This document shows positions 9,074-19,071 of a stretch of 64,000 nucleotides of DNA, piece after piece. Numbering within the stretch: position 1 is the first letter of the stretch; every line of letters begins with the position of its first letter. The DNA is from Marivivens donghaensis. Lineage in GTDB: Bacteria > Pseudomonadota > Alphaproteobacteria > Rhodobacterales > Rhodobacteraceae. The notes beneath the pieces are model-generated. The model had not been told where the DNA came from, ran no database searches, and saw only the letters and a list, made by a program, of their open reading frames with translations. The stretch spans positions 62,001-126,000 of the forward strand of contig NZ_JALNPR010000004.1 in NCBI RefSeq assembly GCF_023541015.1, written 5' to 3'. The position numbers and the translations under genes are program-made.

Positions 9074-9709
9074 ATGACCCGTGGCGGACAACATAAAAAT
9101 CGGGATATGGAAACTGAACGCAAGTGCATCGTCACTGGCGAAGTTCAGCCTGTGTCTGGGTTGATCCGCTTTGTGGTTGGTCCTGATAATCAGGTCTATC
9201 CTGATGTGATGGAGAAACTTCCCGGTCGGGGCATGTGGGTTTCAGCCACTCGCAGTGCTCTGGAACAGGCTGGAAAGGGTCATTTTTCGCGATCTGCAAA
9301 GGCTCCGGTGACGGTGCCTGAAGGGCTCGCCGATGACGTAGAGCGTCAACTTGTGCGCCGTGTGACTGATTTGATCGCACTGGCTCGAAAGGGCGGCTAT
9401 GCCATCGGGGGCTTTGAGAAAGTTAAGGACTGGTTGGCAGGCGGGGAACGTGTTCGCGTTCTCTTGCAGGCCAGCGATGGATCCGCGCGCGGAAAAACCA
9501 AACTCTGGACGCCGGAAGGCGCCCGATATTTCGACTGCCTCACGGCTGATGAATTGGGTTTGGCTTTCGGGCGTCAAAGTGTGATACATGGCGCGCTCGC
9601 TTATGGCGGACTCAGCGACCGTGTTGTAGAGGAAGCCGCAAAGCTGAAAAGCATGCGTATAACTGACGGCGGCAATTCGGCCACCGGAAAGGAAAAAGTA
9701 GCTAGATGA
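9074..9709 (+). CDS. ylxR: YlxR-family RNA-binding protein with L7Ae-like C-terminal domain
   Basis: A 211-aa nucleic-acid-binding protein. The N-terminal YlxR domain (residues about 14-90) includes ERKCIVTGE and the conserved GRGMWV motif. The C-terminal half (about 95-185) looks like the ribosomal L7Ae/L30e-like fold ([21 protein letters not shown]). This two-domain form sits between nusA and infB in alphaproteobacteria. I chose ATG 9074 because GGAG at 9061-9064 is well spaced; a TTG two codons upstream is possible. The stop overlaps the infB start (ATGA). Confidence 0.9.
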   Translation: MTRGGQHKNRDMETERKCIVTGEVQPVSGLIRFVVGPDNQVYPDVMEKLPGRGMWVSATRSALEQAGKGHFSRSAKAPVTVPEGLADDVERQLVRRVTDLIALARKGGYAIGGFEKVKDWLAGGERVRVLLQASDGSARGKTKLWTPEGARYFDCLTADELGLAFGRQSVIHGALAYGGLSDRVVEEAAKLKSMRITDGGNSATGKEKVAR

Positions 9710-12225
9710 GCGATAACGACGGAAAAAAACCTCTTGGTCTGCGTGGCGGTTCGGGAAATGTGAAGCAGAGCTTCAGCCACGGACGCACCAAGAACGTCGT
9801 GGTTGAGACCAAGCGCAAACGCGTTGTGGTTCCCAAGCCAGGTGCAGCCAAACCAGGCGGCACTACACGACCAACTGTAGGTGACCCCTCCAAGCGTCCA
9901 GCCGGTATTTCTGATGCCGAACTGGAACGCCGTATGAAGGCACTCGCGGTAGCGAAAGCCCGCGAAGCCGAAGATGCCGCAAGGCGTGAGGCCGAAGACA
10001 AAGCACGCGAAGAAGAGCGTGATCGTCGTCGTGCCGAAATCGAAGCAAAAGAACGCGAAGAGCGCGAGCGCGAAGAAGCTCTCCGTGCGAAAGCGGAAGA
10101 AGAAGAGCGCAAAAAGCGTGAAGCTGAAGAAGCCGCGCGTGCTGCTGAAGTAAAGAAAGCTGCCGCTGCTGCGCCGGCACCTGCTGCCGCTGCTGCGCCT
10201 GCAGGTGGTGAGGATGACCGCTCTGGTCGTTCCGTGGGCGCTGGCCCGCGCAAGGTTGATCGTCAACGTGACGACGCCCGTGATGACGCGAAAAACGCGA
10301 AAGCCAAAGTAGCGTCGCGTGATGGCGGCCGCCGCTCTGGTAAGTTGTCGCTGAATGATGCGCTGGCAGGTGGTGACGGTCGTCACCGCTCGATGGCAGC
10401 TATGAAGCGTAAGCAAGAGAAAGCCCGTCAAAAAGCGATGGGTGGACAAATGCAGCGCGAGAAAATCGTGCGTGACGTCCAACTTCCTGAAGCGATCACC
10501 GTTGCAGAACTTGCGAACCGTATGGCCGAACGCGTGGCTGATGTTGTGAAAGCTCTGATGCAGAATGGCATCATGGCGACACAGAACCAGACGATCGACG
10601 CCGATACCGCAGAACTGATCATTGAAGAGTTCGGCCACCGTGTACAACGTGTGTCGGATGCTGACGTTGAACAAGCGATTGAGCAGGTTCAGGACAAAGC
10701 TGAAGATCTGAAACCGCGTCCGCCGGTCATCACCATCATGGGCCACGTTGACCACGGTAAGACTTCGCTTCTCGACGCGATCCGCAAGGCGAACGTTGTA
10801 TCTGGCGAAGCTGGCGGCATCACCCAGCACATCGGTGCGTATCAGGTAACCACCGACTCTGGCGCTGTTCTGTCGTTCCTCGACACTCCGGGCCACGCTG
10901 CGTTTACGTCAATGCGTGCTCGTGGTGCGCAGGTAACGGACATTGTTGTTCTCGTTGTTGCGGCTGACGACGCCGTGATGCCGCAGACCATCGAAGCAAT
11001 CGCTCACGCAAAAGCGGCGAAAGTTCCGATGATCGTTGCGATCAACAAGTGCGATAAACCATCAGCGAACCCTGATAAGGTCCGTACAGATCTCTTGATG
11101 CACGAAATCGTGGTCGAGAAGATGTCTGGTGACGTTCAGGACGTTGAAGTTTCGGCCAAAACTGGCATGGGTCTCGACAGCCTCCTCGAAGCAATTGCGC
11201 TTCAGGCGGAAATCCTCGAACTCAAAGCGAACCCGAACCGCGCTGCTCAGGGCGCTGTGATCGAAGCTCAGCTCGATGTGGGTCGTGGTCCGGTTGCAAC
11301 TGTTCTGGTTCAGAACGGTACTCTGAAACGCGGCGATATCTTCGTTGTGGGTGAGCAGTGGGGTAAAGTCCGCGCGCTGATCAACGACCAAGGTGAGCGT
11401 GTTGACGAGGCTGGTCCGTCTGTTCCTGTTGAGGTTCTTGGCCTCAACGGCACTCCGGAAGCAGGTGACGTTCTGAACGTGACCGAAACCGAAGCGCAGG
11501 CGCGTGAGATTGCTGAATACCGTGCTCATGCTGCGAAAGAAAAACGCGCAGCGGCGGGTGCAGCGACCACCCTCGAACAGCTGATGGCGAAAGCGAAGGA
11601 AGACGAGAACGTTTCTGAGCTGCCAGTTGTTGTTAAAGCTGACGTTCAGGGTTCCGCCGAAGCAATCGTTCAGGCGCTGGAAAAAGTCGGCAACGACGAA
11701 GTCCGCGTTCGCGTTATTCACTACGGCGTTGGTGCGATCACCGAGACTGACGTTGGTCTTGCAGAAGCATCGGGCACCCCGGTTATCGGCTTTAACGTCC
11801 GTGCGAACGCGCCGGCACGTAACTCCGCGAACCAGAAGGGCGTTGAAATTCGTTACTACTCGGTCATCTATGACCTCGTGGACGACATCAAAGCTGCTGC
11901 ATCTGGCCTTCTGTCCGCAGAAATCCGCGAGAACTTTATCGGTTACGCGAACATCAAAGAGGTGTTCAAGGTTTCCAACGTCGGCAAAGTTGCTGGCTGT
12001 CTGGTCACCGAAGGCGTGGCCCGTCGTTCGGCTGGTGTGCGTCTGCTACGTGATAACGTTGTTATTCACGAAGGTACGCTCAAGACCCTCAAGCGCTTCA
12101 AAGATGAAGTGGCCGAGGTTCAGTCCGGTCAGGAATGCGGTATGGCGTTCGAGAACTACGACGATATCCGTCCAGGTGACGTTATCGAGATCTTTGAACG
12201 TGAAGAAATCGAGCGCAGCCTGTAA
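9706..12225 (+). CDS. infB: Translation initiation factor IF-2
   Basis: An 839-aa IF-2, the GTPase that brings initiator tRNA to the 30S subunit. Residues about 55-250 are a charged coiled-coil linker rich in Glu, Arg, Lys and Ala. An IF2_N domain follows (about 262-315), then the G domain with G1 GHVDHGKTS (about 346-354), G3 DTPGH and G4 NKCDK. Domains II-IV and the C-terminal fMet-tRNA-binding domain complete it. The ATGA overlap with ylxR shows translational coupling. A strong terminator 28 bases after the stop ends the operon. Confidence 0.98.
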   Translation: MSDNDGKKPLGLRGGSGNVKQSFSHGRTKNVVVETKRKRVVVPKPGAAKPGGTTRPTVGDPSKRPAGISDAELERRMKALAVAKAREAEDAARREAEDKAREEERDRRRAEIEAKEREEREREEALRAKAEEEERKKREAEEAARAAEVKKAAAAAPAPAAAAAPAGGEDDRSGRSVGAGPRKVDRQRDDARDDAKNAKAKVASRDGGRRSGKLSLNDALAGGDGRHRSMAAMKRKQEKARQKAMGGQMQREKIVRDVQLPEAITVAELANRMAERVADVVKALMQNGIMATQNQTIDADTAELIIEEFGHRVQRVSDADVEQAIEQVQDKAEDLKPRPPVITIMGHVDHGKTSLLDAIRKANVVSGEAGGITQHIGAYQVTTDSGAVLSFLDTPGHAAFTSMRARGAQVTDIVVLVVAADDAVMPQTIEAIAHAKAAKVPMIVAINKCDKPSANPDKVRTDLLMHEIVVEKMSGDVQDVEVSAKTGMGLDSLLEAIALQAEILELKANPNRAAQGAVIEAQLDVGRGPVATVLVQNGTLKRGDIFVVGEQWGKVRALINDQGERVDEAGPSVPVEVLGLNGTPEAGDVLNVTETEAQAREIAEYRAHAAKEKRAAAGAATTLEQLMAKAKEDENVSELPVVVKADVQGSAEAIVQALEKVGNDEVRVRVIHYGVGAITETDVGLAEASGTPVIGFNVRANAPARNSANQKGVEIRYYSVIYDLVDDIKAAASGLLSAEIRENFIGYANIKEVFKVSNVGKVAGCLVTEGVARRSAGVRLLRDNVVIHEGTLKTLKRFKDEVAEVQSGQECGMAFENYDDIRPGDVIEIFEREEIERSL

Positions 12226-12252
12226 TCAGGCCGCGTTTCGCACAAAAGAAAA

Positions 12253-12282
12253 GGGACGGTCCAAAGCGGACCGTCCCTTTTT
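12253..12282 (+). terminator. Rho-independent terminator after infB
   Basis: GGGACGGTCC (12253-12262) and GGACCGTCCC (12268-12277) form a perfect 10-bp stem with an AAAGC loop and are followed by TTTTT. It ends the rimP-nusA-ylxR-infB operon. Confidence 0.93.
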
Positions 12283-12310
12283 CTTTGTCATGTCGGAACA
12301 GGTTCCGATC

Positions 12311-12445
12311 TTAGGCCGCAACGTTTGCTGGACGCCCAACGTAAGTGCGCTTGCCGACGCTGATTACAACTTTGCCGTTATCCGCGTCGCGCAGAAACTT
12401 GCCCTGCAAGGACACACTGCTGCCGATAATAATTGTACGGTACAT
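12311..12445 (-). CDS. Small conserved-looking protein, 44 aa, function unknown
   Basis: A short gene encoding MYRTIIIGSSVSLQGKFLRD through to GRPANVAA. The ATG at 12445 has GAGGTG seven bases upstream, a good ribosome binding site, and the frame uses ordinary codons. The predicted protein is small, basic and beta-rich, with an alternating pattern (VVISVGKRTYVGRP). No membrane segment or cysteine is seen. It follows mutT on the same strand after 80 bp containing a short AGGTA-AAGC-TACCT hairpin. I do not recognise a family with a known function. Confidence 0.6.
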   Translation of the reverse strand: MYRTIIIGSSVSLQGKFLRDADNGKVVISVGKRTYVGRPANVAA

Positions 12446-12525
12446 ATCTAACACCTCAGGTTGTCGCCTAGAGGTAAAGCTACCTGATGGGTGGCTGTTA
12501 AAAATAGCTATCCCAAAGGATGATT

Positions 12526-12930
12526 TTAGAGCCAGTCGCGTAGAATTGGGATGAGCGGAATGTCGGCAGGAGGCATCGGGTAATCGTTCAGATGTTCCTT
12601 GCGGACCCAAGCCAGCTTTTGGCCCTCTTTGGGCTGTGGTGTGCCATTCCAGCGCCGGCACGCAAACAAAGGCATCAGAAGGTGGAAATCGTCGTAGCTG
12701 TACGAGGCAAACGTCAGCGGCGCGAGGCAGGAATTCCACGTTTCGATACCGAGTTCTTCGTGGAGTTCGCGGACCAGTGCGGCCTCGGGCGTTTCGCCTG
12801 TTTCGACTTTACCACCTGGGAATTCCCATAGGCCCGCTAGGGACTTTCCCTCGGGCCGTTGAGCGAGCAGAACGCGCCCATCGACATCGATGAGCGCGAC
12901 TGCGGAAACGAGGATGATTTTCTTCGTCAC
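12526..12930 (-). CDS. mutT: 8-oxo-dGTP diphosphatase MutT (Nudix hydrolase)
   Basis: A 134-aa Nudix enzyme that removes oxidised guanine nucleotides from the pool. The Nudix box GGKVETGETPEAALVRELHEELGI fits the G-x5-E-x7-R-E-x2-E-E-x-G pattern in full (residues about 38-61), preceded by LAGLWEFPGGK as in MutT. The start overlaps the argJ stop by 4 bases, so argJ and mutT are translationally coupled, a common alphaproteobacterial arrangement. Confidence 0.93.
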   Translation of the reverse strand: MTKKIILVSAVALIDVDGRVLLAQRPEGKSLAGLWEFPGGKVETGETPEAALVRELHEELGIETWNSCLAPLTFASYSYDDFHLLMPLFACRRWNGTPQPKEGQKLAWVRKEHLNDYPMPPADIPLIPILRDWL

Positions 12931-14141
12931 GAGCGATAGTCCGCGTTGATCCGGATGTATTCGTAGGTCAGGTCACAGGTCCAAACCGTTGACGCGCCAA
13001 TCCCGATGCCGAGATCAACACCGATGATCAGTTCAGCGTTTTTCATGTAAGCGCTTGCGTCCGCTTCGGAATAATTTGGCGCGCGCCATCCGTTTTCGGC
13101 TACGGTGATGTCGCCAAACCGAATGGAGAGACGATCACGGTCGGCTTCGGCACCAGATTTACCGACAGCGGCAACGATACGACCCCAGTTGGCATCTTCG
13201 CCAGCAATCGCGGTTTTAACCAACGGAGAGTTCGCGACTGAAAGGCCGACGCGTTTTGCGTCTGCGTCGTTGGCTGCGCCTGTAACTTGGATCTCAACGA
13301 ACTTGGTTGCGCCTTCGCCGTCGCGGATCACTTGATGAGATAGGTCGAGCATCACCTTGTGAAGCGCGGCCTCAAAGTCAGCATTGCCGGTGACATCCAC
13401 GCCAGATGCGCCTGTTGCACCGATGAGGAGCGTGTCAGAAGTCGATGTATCGCTGTCGACGGTGATGCAGTTAAAGGTCTTATCGGTGAGTTTCGACAGG
13501 ACACCCTGCAGCGCTTCGTAGCCAATTTTCGCATCTGTAAAGATGTAGACGAGCATGGTGGCCATGTCGGGCGCGATCATGCCTGAACCTTTGGCGATGC
13601 CTGCAATCTTGACCGTCTGACCGTTCACGGTGATTTCAGCCGCGGACCCCTTCGGGAAGGTATCGGTGGTCATGATTGCCTTTGCAGCGCCTTCGATGCC
13701 GCCCGCGTTGAGGTTTGCGGATAGCTCGCCAATTTTCGCGGTGATACGGTCGTAGGGTAGGGGTTCGCCAATTACGCCAGTTGACGAGGTAAAGATGCGA
13801 TCAGCGTCGATACCAGTCTGTTCCGCAACGCCAGCGCATAGAGCGGTCACAGCTTCAACACCACGAGCGCCTGTAAAGGCGTTCGAGTTGCCCGAGTTCA
13901 CGATGATGGCGGCCCGTCCCGCCTGTGTTTTCCCGTTTTTGGCCTGACAGTCCAAAACGTTCGCCGACCGTGTGGCCGACCGTGTGAAAACGCCTGCAAC
14001 GGTGCTGCCTTCGACCAATTCGGCCAGCATCACATCGGTGCGGTTGTTGTATTTCACACCAGCCATAGCCGATGCAAAACGGACGCCATCAATGACCGGA
14101 AGGTCGGGGAATGCCGTAGGGGCAAGAGGCGAGACGGGCAT
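12927..14141 (-). CDS. argJ: Bifunctional ornithine acetyltransferase / N-acetylglutamate synthase ArgJ
   Basis: A 404-aa ArgJ that recycles the acetyl group in arginine synthesis. It self-cleaves before the Thr of MATMLVYIF (about residue 189), giving alpha and beta chains. The oxyanion Thr-Thr/Gly region (SSTGVIGEPLPYDRI, about 117) and the terminal ADYRS agree with family members. Four bases separate it from the parvulin gene upstream, and it overlaps mutT downstream, so parvulin-argJ-mutT form one operon on the minus strand. Confidence 0.96.
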   Translation of the reverse strand: MPVSPLAPTAFPDLPVIDGVRFASAMAGVKYNNRTDVMLAELVEGSTVAGVFTRSATRSANVLDCQAKNGKTQAGRAAIIVNSGNSNAFTGARGVEAVTALCAGVAEQTGIDADRIFTSSTGVIGEPLPYDRITAKIGELSANLNAGGIEGAAKAIMTTDTFPKGSAAEITVNGQTVKIAGIAKGSGMIAPDMATMLVYIFTDAKIGYEALQGVLSKLTDKTFNCITVDSDTSTSDTLLIGATGASGVDVTGNADFEAALHKVMLDLSHQVIRDGEGATKFVEIQVTGAANDADAKRVGLSVANSPLVKTAIAGEDANWGRIVAAVGKSGAEADRDRLSIRFGDITVAENGWRAPNYSEADASAYMKNAELIIGVDLGIGIGASTVWTCDLTYEYIRINADYRS

Positions 14142-14145
14142 AGTT

Positions 14146-14988
14146 TTACTGCTCCAACAGGTCGAGGTTGGTGAGAGCGGCTGGATCGATCGAGCCAGCT
14201 TCGATGCGTGTAATGTCAGAATCAGAGGTGATCTGAGCCAGATAGGTGGTGATCATTTCCTCTTGGATCTTAGCGGCGAGTTCGTCGCGCATATCGTCGA
14301 GGGTCGGGTTTGCCTGATCACGAGTCTCATTCAGTTTGATGATGTGCCAGCCGAATTGAGTCTCAACGGGTTCAGATACAGTGCCGACTTCCATAGCGAC
14401 GACGGCTTGTTCGAACGGTTCGACCATCATGCCTGGACCGAACCAACCGAGCTGGCCACCGTTCGGGCCAGATGGACCTGTCGACAGTTCGGTAGCAACG
14501 GTTGCGAAGTCTTCGCCTGCATCAATGCGTGCTTTCGCGGCGAGCGCTTCTTCTTGGGTGGCCAAGAGGATGTGCGATGCATTGTATTCAGGTGTCGGCT
14601 CTGCGTCAGCGAATTGCGCGTCATAGGCAGCCTGTAGAGCCTCTTCGGTGACTGCAGCTTCGGACAAAACAGAGATGCGCTCGCCCGCTTTGATCGAACG
14701 GGTTTCGTTTTCGATCGCGTATTGAGCGCGCGCAGGCAGATCAGTCATTTCATCGGCGAGCAACTGTTGTTGGATCAGTTGTTCGAGGATACCGTCCCAG
14801 AGAACTTCGGGCGGGAGTTGCTGATATTGGGCGGGCAGTTGCGCCATTGTGATGATCATGTGCGACAGTGTGATATCGGTGCCGTTTACAGTCGCGACGA
14901 CGGTATTTCCGGTCGCTTCCTCAGCCTGTGCAGTGGCCGCAAAGAGGGCGAGGGCACTTGCTGCTGCGAATGTAGCGAATTTCTTCAT
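14146..14988 (-). CDS. Periplasmic parvulin-type peptidyl-prolyl isomerase
   Basis: A 280-aa exported foldase. The N-terminus MKKFATFAAASALALFAATAQA is a Sec signal peptide with an AQA cleavage site. A SurA-N-like helical segment precedes the parvulin domain at about residues 130-230, with NASHILLATQEEA, GQLGWFGPGMMVEPFE and FGWHIIKLNETR in order. I chose ATG 14988, which has GGGAAAGA upstream and begins the signal peptide directly. It probably helps fold outer-membrane or periplasmic proteins. The gene is divergent from secA across 185 bp. Confidence 0.9.
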   Translation of the reverse strand: MKKFATFAAASALALFAATAQAEEATGNTVVATVNGTDITLSHMIITMAQLPAQYQQLPPEVLWDGILEQLIQQQLLADEMTDLPARAQYAIENETRSIKAGERISVLSEAAVTEEALQAAYDAQFADAEPTPEYNASHILLATQEEALAAKARIDAGEDFATVATELSTGPSGPNGGQLGWFGPGMMVEPFEQAVVAMEVGTVSEPVETQFGWHIIKLNETRDQANPTLDDMRDELAAKIQEEMITTYLAQITSDSDITRIEAGSIDPAALTNLDLLEQ

Positions 14989-15173
14989 CAAATCTTTCCC
15001 AATTCGGCTGCGAAAGCCCCGCAGCGTTGACACTTTATGGCCCTCCCCTTACATCCCGAAGAGGCATTGAGGGACCGTCTTGTCACCTGTTTAGGCGTTG
15101 CTGCTGTAAGCGACAAGCAACCTCCTCATCATAACGACGTCATTAGGCCCCAAATTGAGGGCGCGGAGAGAAC

Positions 15174-17870
15174 ATGCTGGGATTCGGAACGCTGGCCAAA
15201 AAGGTGTTTGGCACCGCGAACGACCGCAAGATCAAGGCAACCAAGCCGATCATCGCAAAGATCAACGCGCTGGAGCCCAAATTCGAGAAGCTGACAGATG
15301 AACAGCTGATCGAGAAGTCCAACGAATTTAAGGGACGCATCGAGGGTGGTGAATCACTCGACTCGCTGCTGCCCGAGGCCTTTGCGAACTGTCGCGAAGC
15401 CGCCAAGCGTGCATTGGGTCTGCGGGCCTTTGATGTGCAGTTGATGGGCGGGATTTTCCTGCACCAAGGTAACATTTCCGAGATGAAGACCGGTGAAGGT
15501 AAAACGCTCATGGCGACCTTCGCGGCCTATCTGAATGCGCTCACGGGCAAAGGCGTTCACGTTGTGACGGTGAACGACTACCTCGCACGTCGTGACGCGG
15601 AATGGATGAGCAAAGTTTACGGTGCTTTGGGTCTGACCACGGGCGTTGTGGTTCCTCAGCAGCCCGAAGACGAAAAGCGCGCGGCTTATGCCTGCGACAT
15701 CACCTACACGACCAACAATGAACTCGGTTTCGATTACCTTCGTGACAACATGAAGTCAGAGCTGAGCCAGATGATGCAGCGTCAGCACTACTACGCGATT
15801 GTGGACGAGGTCGACTCGATCCTTATCGACGAAGCGCGGACCCCGCTGATCATTTCTGGTCCAGCGCAAGACCGTTCGGAGCTGTACAAAGCCATCGACG
15901 CGTTGATCCCAGAGCTGGCTGAATCGCACTACACCATCGATGAAAAGTCCCGTCAGGTGACCTTTACCGATGAGGGTAACGAATTCCTCGAAGAGCGTCT
16001 GCGGACCGCAGGTATCCTGCCTGCCGACCAGTCGCTCTACGATCCGGAAAGCACCACCATTGTTCACCACGTGAACCAAGGCCTCCGTGCTCACAAGCTG
16101 TTCACCAAGGACAAAGACTACATCGTTCGTGACGGCAACGTTGTGCTGATCGACGAATTTACGGGCCGTATGATGGCGGGTCGTCGTTTGTCCGACGGTC
16201 TGCATCAAGCGATCGAAGCCAAAGAGAACTGCGCGATCCAGCCCGAGAACGTGACACTCGCGTCGGTGACATTCCAGAACTACTTCCGCCTGTATGAAAA
16301 ACTGGGTGGCATGACGGGTACGGCGATGACCGAAGCCGACGAGTTCATGGAAATCTACCGTCTTGGCGTTGTCGAAGTTCCGACCAACCGTCCGATTGCG
16401 CGCAAAGATGAACATGATCAGGTTTACCGTTCGGCACAGGAAAAATTTGATGCCATCGTCAAAGAAATCGGTATCGCCCATGAAAAAGGCCAGCCGATCC
16501 TTGTCGGTACGACCTCGATTGAGAAATCGGAATTCCTGTCCCAGCTTCTGACCGCTGCAAAAATCCCGCACAACGTTCTGAACGCGCGTCAGCACGAGCA
16601 AGAGGCGCAGATCGTTGCAGAGGCTGGTAAGCTCGACGCTGTGACGATTGCGACGAACATGGCGGGCCGTGGCACTGACATTAAGCTCGGCGGTAACGTT
16701 GAGCATAAAGTTCTCGAGGCGATTGCCGCGAACCCTGAGGCCGACCCCGAAGCCATCCGTGCGCAGATCGAAGAAGCGCACAAGGGTGACGAAGAGGCGG
16801 TTAAACAGGCCGGTGGTCTGTTTGTTCTGGCTACGGAACGTCACGAATCCCGTCGTATCGACAACCAGCTGCGCGGCCGTTCGGGCCGCCAGGGTGACCC
16901 TGGTCGTTCTGTGTTCTTCCTGTCGCTTGACGATGACCTGATGCGTATCTTTGGGTCCGAGCGTCTAGAGAAAGTCCTCTCTGGCCTCGGTATGAAAGAG
17001 GGCGAAGCGATCATTCACCCGTGGGTGAACAAATCGCTCGAACGTGCGCAGGCTAAGGTCGAAGGCCGCAACTTTGACATTCGTAAGCAGCTGTTGAAGT
17101 TCGATGACGTGATGAACGATCAGCGTAAGGTGATCTTTAAGCAGCGCCGCGAAATCATGGAAGCGGCGGACCTGTCCGAGATTGTTGGTGATATGCGTCA
17201 GGACGTTGTCGACGATCTGGTCGACCAGTTCATTCCTGCGCGCTCCTATGCGGATCAGTGGGATGCTGAGGGGCTGAAGGCTGCATGTCTCGATAAGCTG
17301 GGCGTTGACGTGCCTGTCGTTGAATGGGCGTCTGAAGAGGGCGTGGACGACAGCGATATCCGCGACCGTCTCTATGAGGCGACCGATGCGCTTATGGCAG
17401 AAAAAGCCGAAGCCTTTGGTGCCGAGACTATGCGCCAGATCGAAAAGCAGATCCTGCTTCAAACCATCGACGGTAAATGGCGCGAGCATTTGTTGACGCT
17501 CGAACACCTTCGGTCGGTTGTTGGTTTCCGTGGTTATGCGCAGCGTGACCCGCTCAACGAATACAAAACCGAAGCCTTCCAGTTGTTCGAAAGCCTCTTG
17601 GATGGTTTGCGTGAGGACGTGACCCAGAAACTTTCGCGCATTCAGCCGATGTCCAAAGAGCAGCAAGAACAGATGCTGCGTCAAATGGTGGAACAGCAGC
17701 GTCAGGCGCAGGCAGCTGCTGCAGCGGCAGAACAGCCAAAGCATCCAGCAGCGAACGCAAAACCTGGGTTCGATGAAAATGATCAGACGACTTGGGGTGA
17801 TCCGTCGCGCAACGATCCGTGCCCCTGTGGTTCGGGCGAGAAGTTCAAATACTGCCACGGCAAGTTCTGA
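15174..17870 (+). CDS. secA: Preprotein translocase ATPase SecA
   Basis: An 898-aa motor of the Sec pathway. Walker A is [11 protein letters not shown] (about residues 103-113), the DEAD-like motif is [15 protein letters not shown] (about 209-223), and the second nucleotide domain has [15 protein letters not shown] and [13 protein letters not shown]. The C-terminal linker is Gln/Ala-rich, and the tail [16 protein letters not shown] binds Zn2+ and SecB. The length is standard. A strong terminator follows 24 bases after the stop. Confidence 0.98.
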   Translation: MLGFGTLAKKVFGTANDRKIKATKPIIAKINALEPKFEKLTDEQLIEKSNEFKGRIEGGESLDSLLPEAFANCREAAKRALGLRAFDVQLMGGIFLHQGNISEMKTGEGKTLMATFAAYLNALTGKGVHVVTVNDYLARRDAEWMSKVYGALGLTTGVVVPQQPEDEKRAAYACDITYTTNNELGFDYLRDNMKSELSQMMQRQHYYAIVDEVDSILIDEARTPLIISGPAQDRSELYKAIDALIPELAESHYTIDEKSRQVTFTDEGNEFLEERLRTAGILPADQSLYDPESTTIVHHVNQGLRAHKLFTKDKDYIVRDGNVVLIDEFTGRMMAGRRLSDGLHQAIEAKENCAIQPENVTLASVTFQNYFRLYEKLGGMTGTAMTEADEFMEIYRLGVVEVPTNRPIARKDEHDQVYRSAQEKFDAIVKEIGIAHEKGQPILVGTTSIEKSEFLSQLLTAAKIPHNVLNARQHEQEAQIVAEAGKLDAVTIATNMAGRGTDIKLGGNVEHKVLEAIAANPEADPEAIRAQIEEAHKGDEEAVKQAGGLFVLATERHESRRIDNQLRGRSGRQGDPGRSVFFLSLDDDLMRIFGSERLEKVLSGLGMKEGEAIIHPWVNKSLERAQAKVEGRNFDIRKQLLKFDDVMNDQRKVIFKQRREIMEAADLSEIVGDMRQDVVDDLVDQFIPARSYADQWDAEGLKAACLDKLGVDVPVVEWASEEGVDDSDIRDRLYEATDALMAEKAEAFGAETMRQIEKQILLQTIDGKWREHLLTLEHLRSVVGFRGYAQRDPLNEYKTEAFQLFESLLDGLREDVTQKLSRIQPMSKEQQEQMLRQMVEQQRQAQAAAAAAEQPKHPAANAKPGFDENDQTTWGDPSRNDPCPCGSGEKFKYCHGKF

Positions 17871-17894
17871 GCTTTAGTGGCAGGTGAAATTAGG

Positions 17895-17925
17895 GGCCGG
17901 TGTCAGCAATGACGCCGGCCTTTTT
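17895..17925 (+). terminator. Rho-independent terminator after secA
   Basis: GGCCGGTGTCA (17895-17905) pairs with TGACGCCGGCC (17910-17920), with one G-U pair and a GCAA tetraloop, followed by TTTTT. Confidence 0.92.
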
Positions 17926-18042
17926 CTATCCAATGACCAATTACGCCCCAATTCAGCCCAGAACTTTCCCCAGTCAGGTCCAGCTAACACCATCTTACAC
18001 CCTTAGGTTGAAAACTGAATTTAAGTGTTGGTGGAGGGTGAA

Positions 18043-19071
18043 TTGTCCCGCTCTAGAAAAATGATGACTGCTGGCGTCACGTTTTCGGCTGCTCTTGCCG
18101 TTGGTTTTGTTATGCAAAACGGCAACGCGTTTGCTGAACGTTCGACTGATGTTGAGGCGATGCCAGCACCCGTCCAAAGCAGCGTTTTAGTTGAGCCATC
18201 TGTGGCGCTGCGCGATGTTGCCCTGCCCGAAGACGCTGGCCCATTCATGGTCGCGCCTGAGGTTCAGGTCACAGAATTGAAGGTGCCCGCCAGCATTGAT
18301 CCTGTCGTGACGGACATTGTGCCGATCCTTGTCGCTGCGACGGTTCCAGACGAGCCAATTTCCGACCCCGCCGATGAAATTGCGTTGAACGTCGACTGTG
18401 TGCCCGAAATGGCAGCGGAGGCGAGCGCATCTGGCATGGTGAATCTGACGGTTGACGCGTCGTGCTATCCACAGGCGCGGTTCACTGTGCACCATCAGGG
18501 CATGATGTTCTCTGTCGCAACCGATGAGGACGGCCAGTTTGCGGCCGAAGTTCCAGCTCTTACTGATAACGCCGTATTTATTGCGGCTTTTGACGACGGG
18601 ATGGGTGCGGTAGCGAGCGTGATTGTTCCTGATGTCGCGGACTTGGATCGCGCTGTTCTGCAATGGCAAGGCAACTCAGCGGTCGGTATCCACGCCTTTG
18701 AATTCGGTGCGGAGTTTGGGTCGGACGGTCACGTCTGGGCGGATGCGCCACGGTCGCCGAGCGCTGCCGCGAATGGGCAGGGTTTCCTTGTTCGGCTCGG
18801 CAATGATGATTTGCCTGAACCCCTGATCGCCGAGGTCTATACCTACCCAACGGCTCATTCCGCGTCCGGCGGAGCGATCGAACTTAGTGTTGAAGCGTCT
18901 ATCACGATCCGCAACTGTGGGCGGGAAGTTGCAGCCCAAAGTATCCAGATTGGGCCAGAGCACGACGCCGAAGCTGTTGACCTACAAGTCACTATGCCAG
19001 ACTGCGATGCAGTTGGAGACTTTCTTGTGTTGAAAAATATGTTCACGGACTTAACACTCGCCGCGAAATGA
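18043..19071 (+). CDS. Exported protein of unknown function, 342 aa
   Basis: A secreted or periplasmic protein with no recognised catalytic domain. The N-terminus SRSRKMMTAGVTFSAALAVGF is a hydrophobic signal with NAFAER as the likely cleavage region. After a Pro/Val-rich stretch (about residues 35-115), a beta-rich domain contains CVPEMAAEASASGMVNLTVD and FTVHHQGMMFSVATDEDGQF, reminiscent of a carboxypeptidase-regulatory or Ig-like fold. Four cysteines are spaced to form disulfides. The TTG at 18043 follows GGAGGG, while ATG 18061 is an alternative. Its ATGA overlap with the next gene indicates a two-gene unit. Confidence 0.6.
   Translation: MSRSRKMMTAGVTFSAALAVGFVMQNGNAFAERSTDVEAMPAPVQSSVLVEPSVALRDVALPEDAGPFMVAPEVQVTELKVPASIDPVVTDIVPILVAATVPDEPISDPADEIALNVDCVPEMAAEASASGMVNLTVDASCYPQARFTVHHQGMMFSVATDEDGQFAAEVPALTDNAVFIAAFDDGMGAVASVIVPDVADLDRAVLQWQGNSAVGIHAFEFGAEFGSDGHVWADAPRSPSAAANGQGFLVRLGNDDLPEPLIAEVYTYPTAHSASGGAIELSVEASITIRNCGREVAAQSIQIGPEHDAEAVDLQVTMPDCDAVGDFLVLKNMFTDLTLAAK

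Noticed and set aside
15756-16844. Long antisense frame of 362 codons inside secA
   Set aside because: The frame is a shadow of secA codon bias. Similar long antisense frames occur opposite nusA, infB, gltB, gltD and the PQQ dehydrogenase, none with a recognisable domain.
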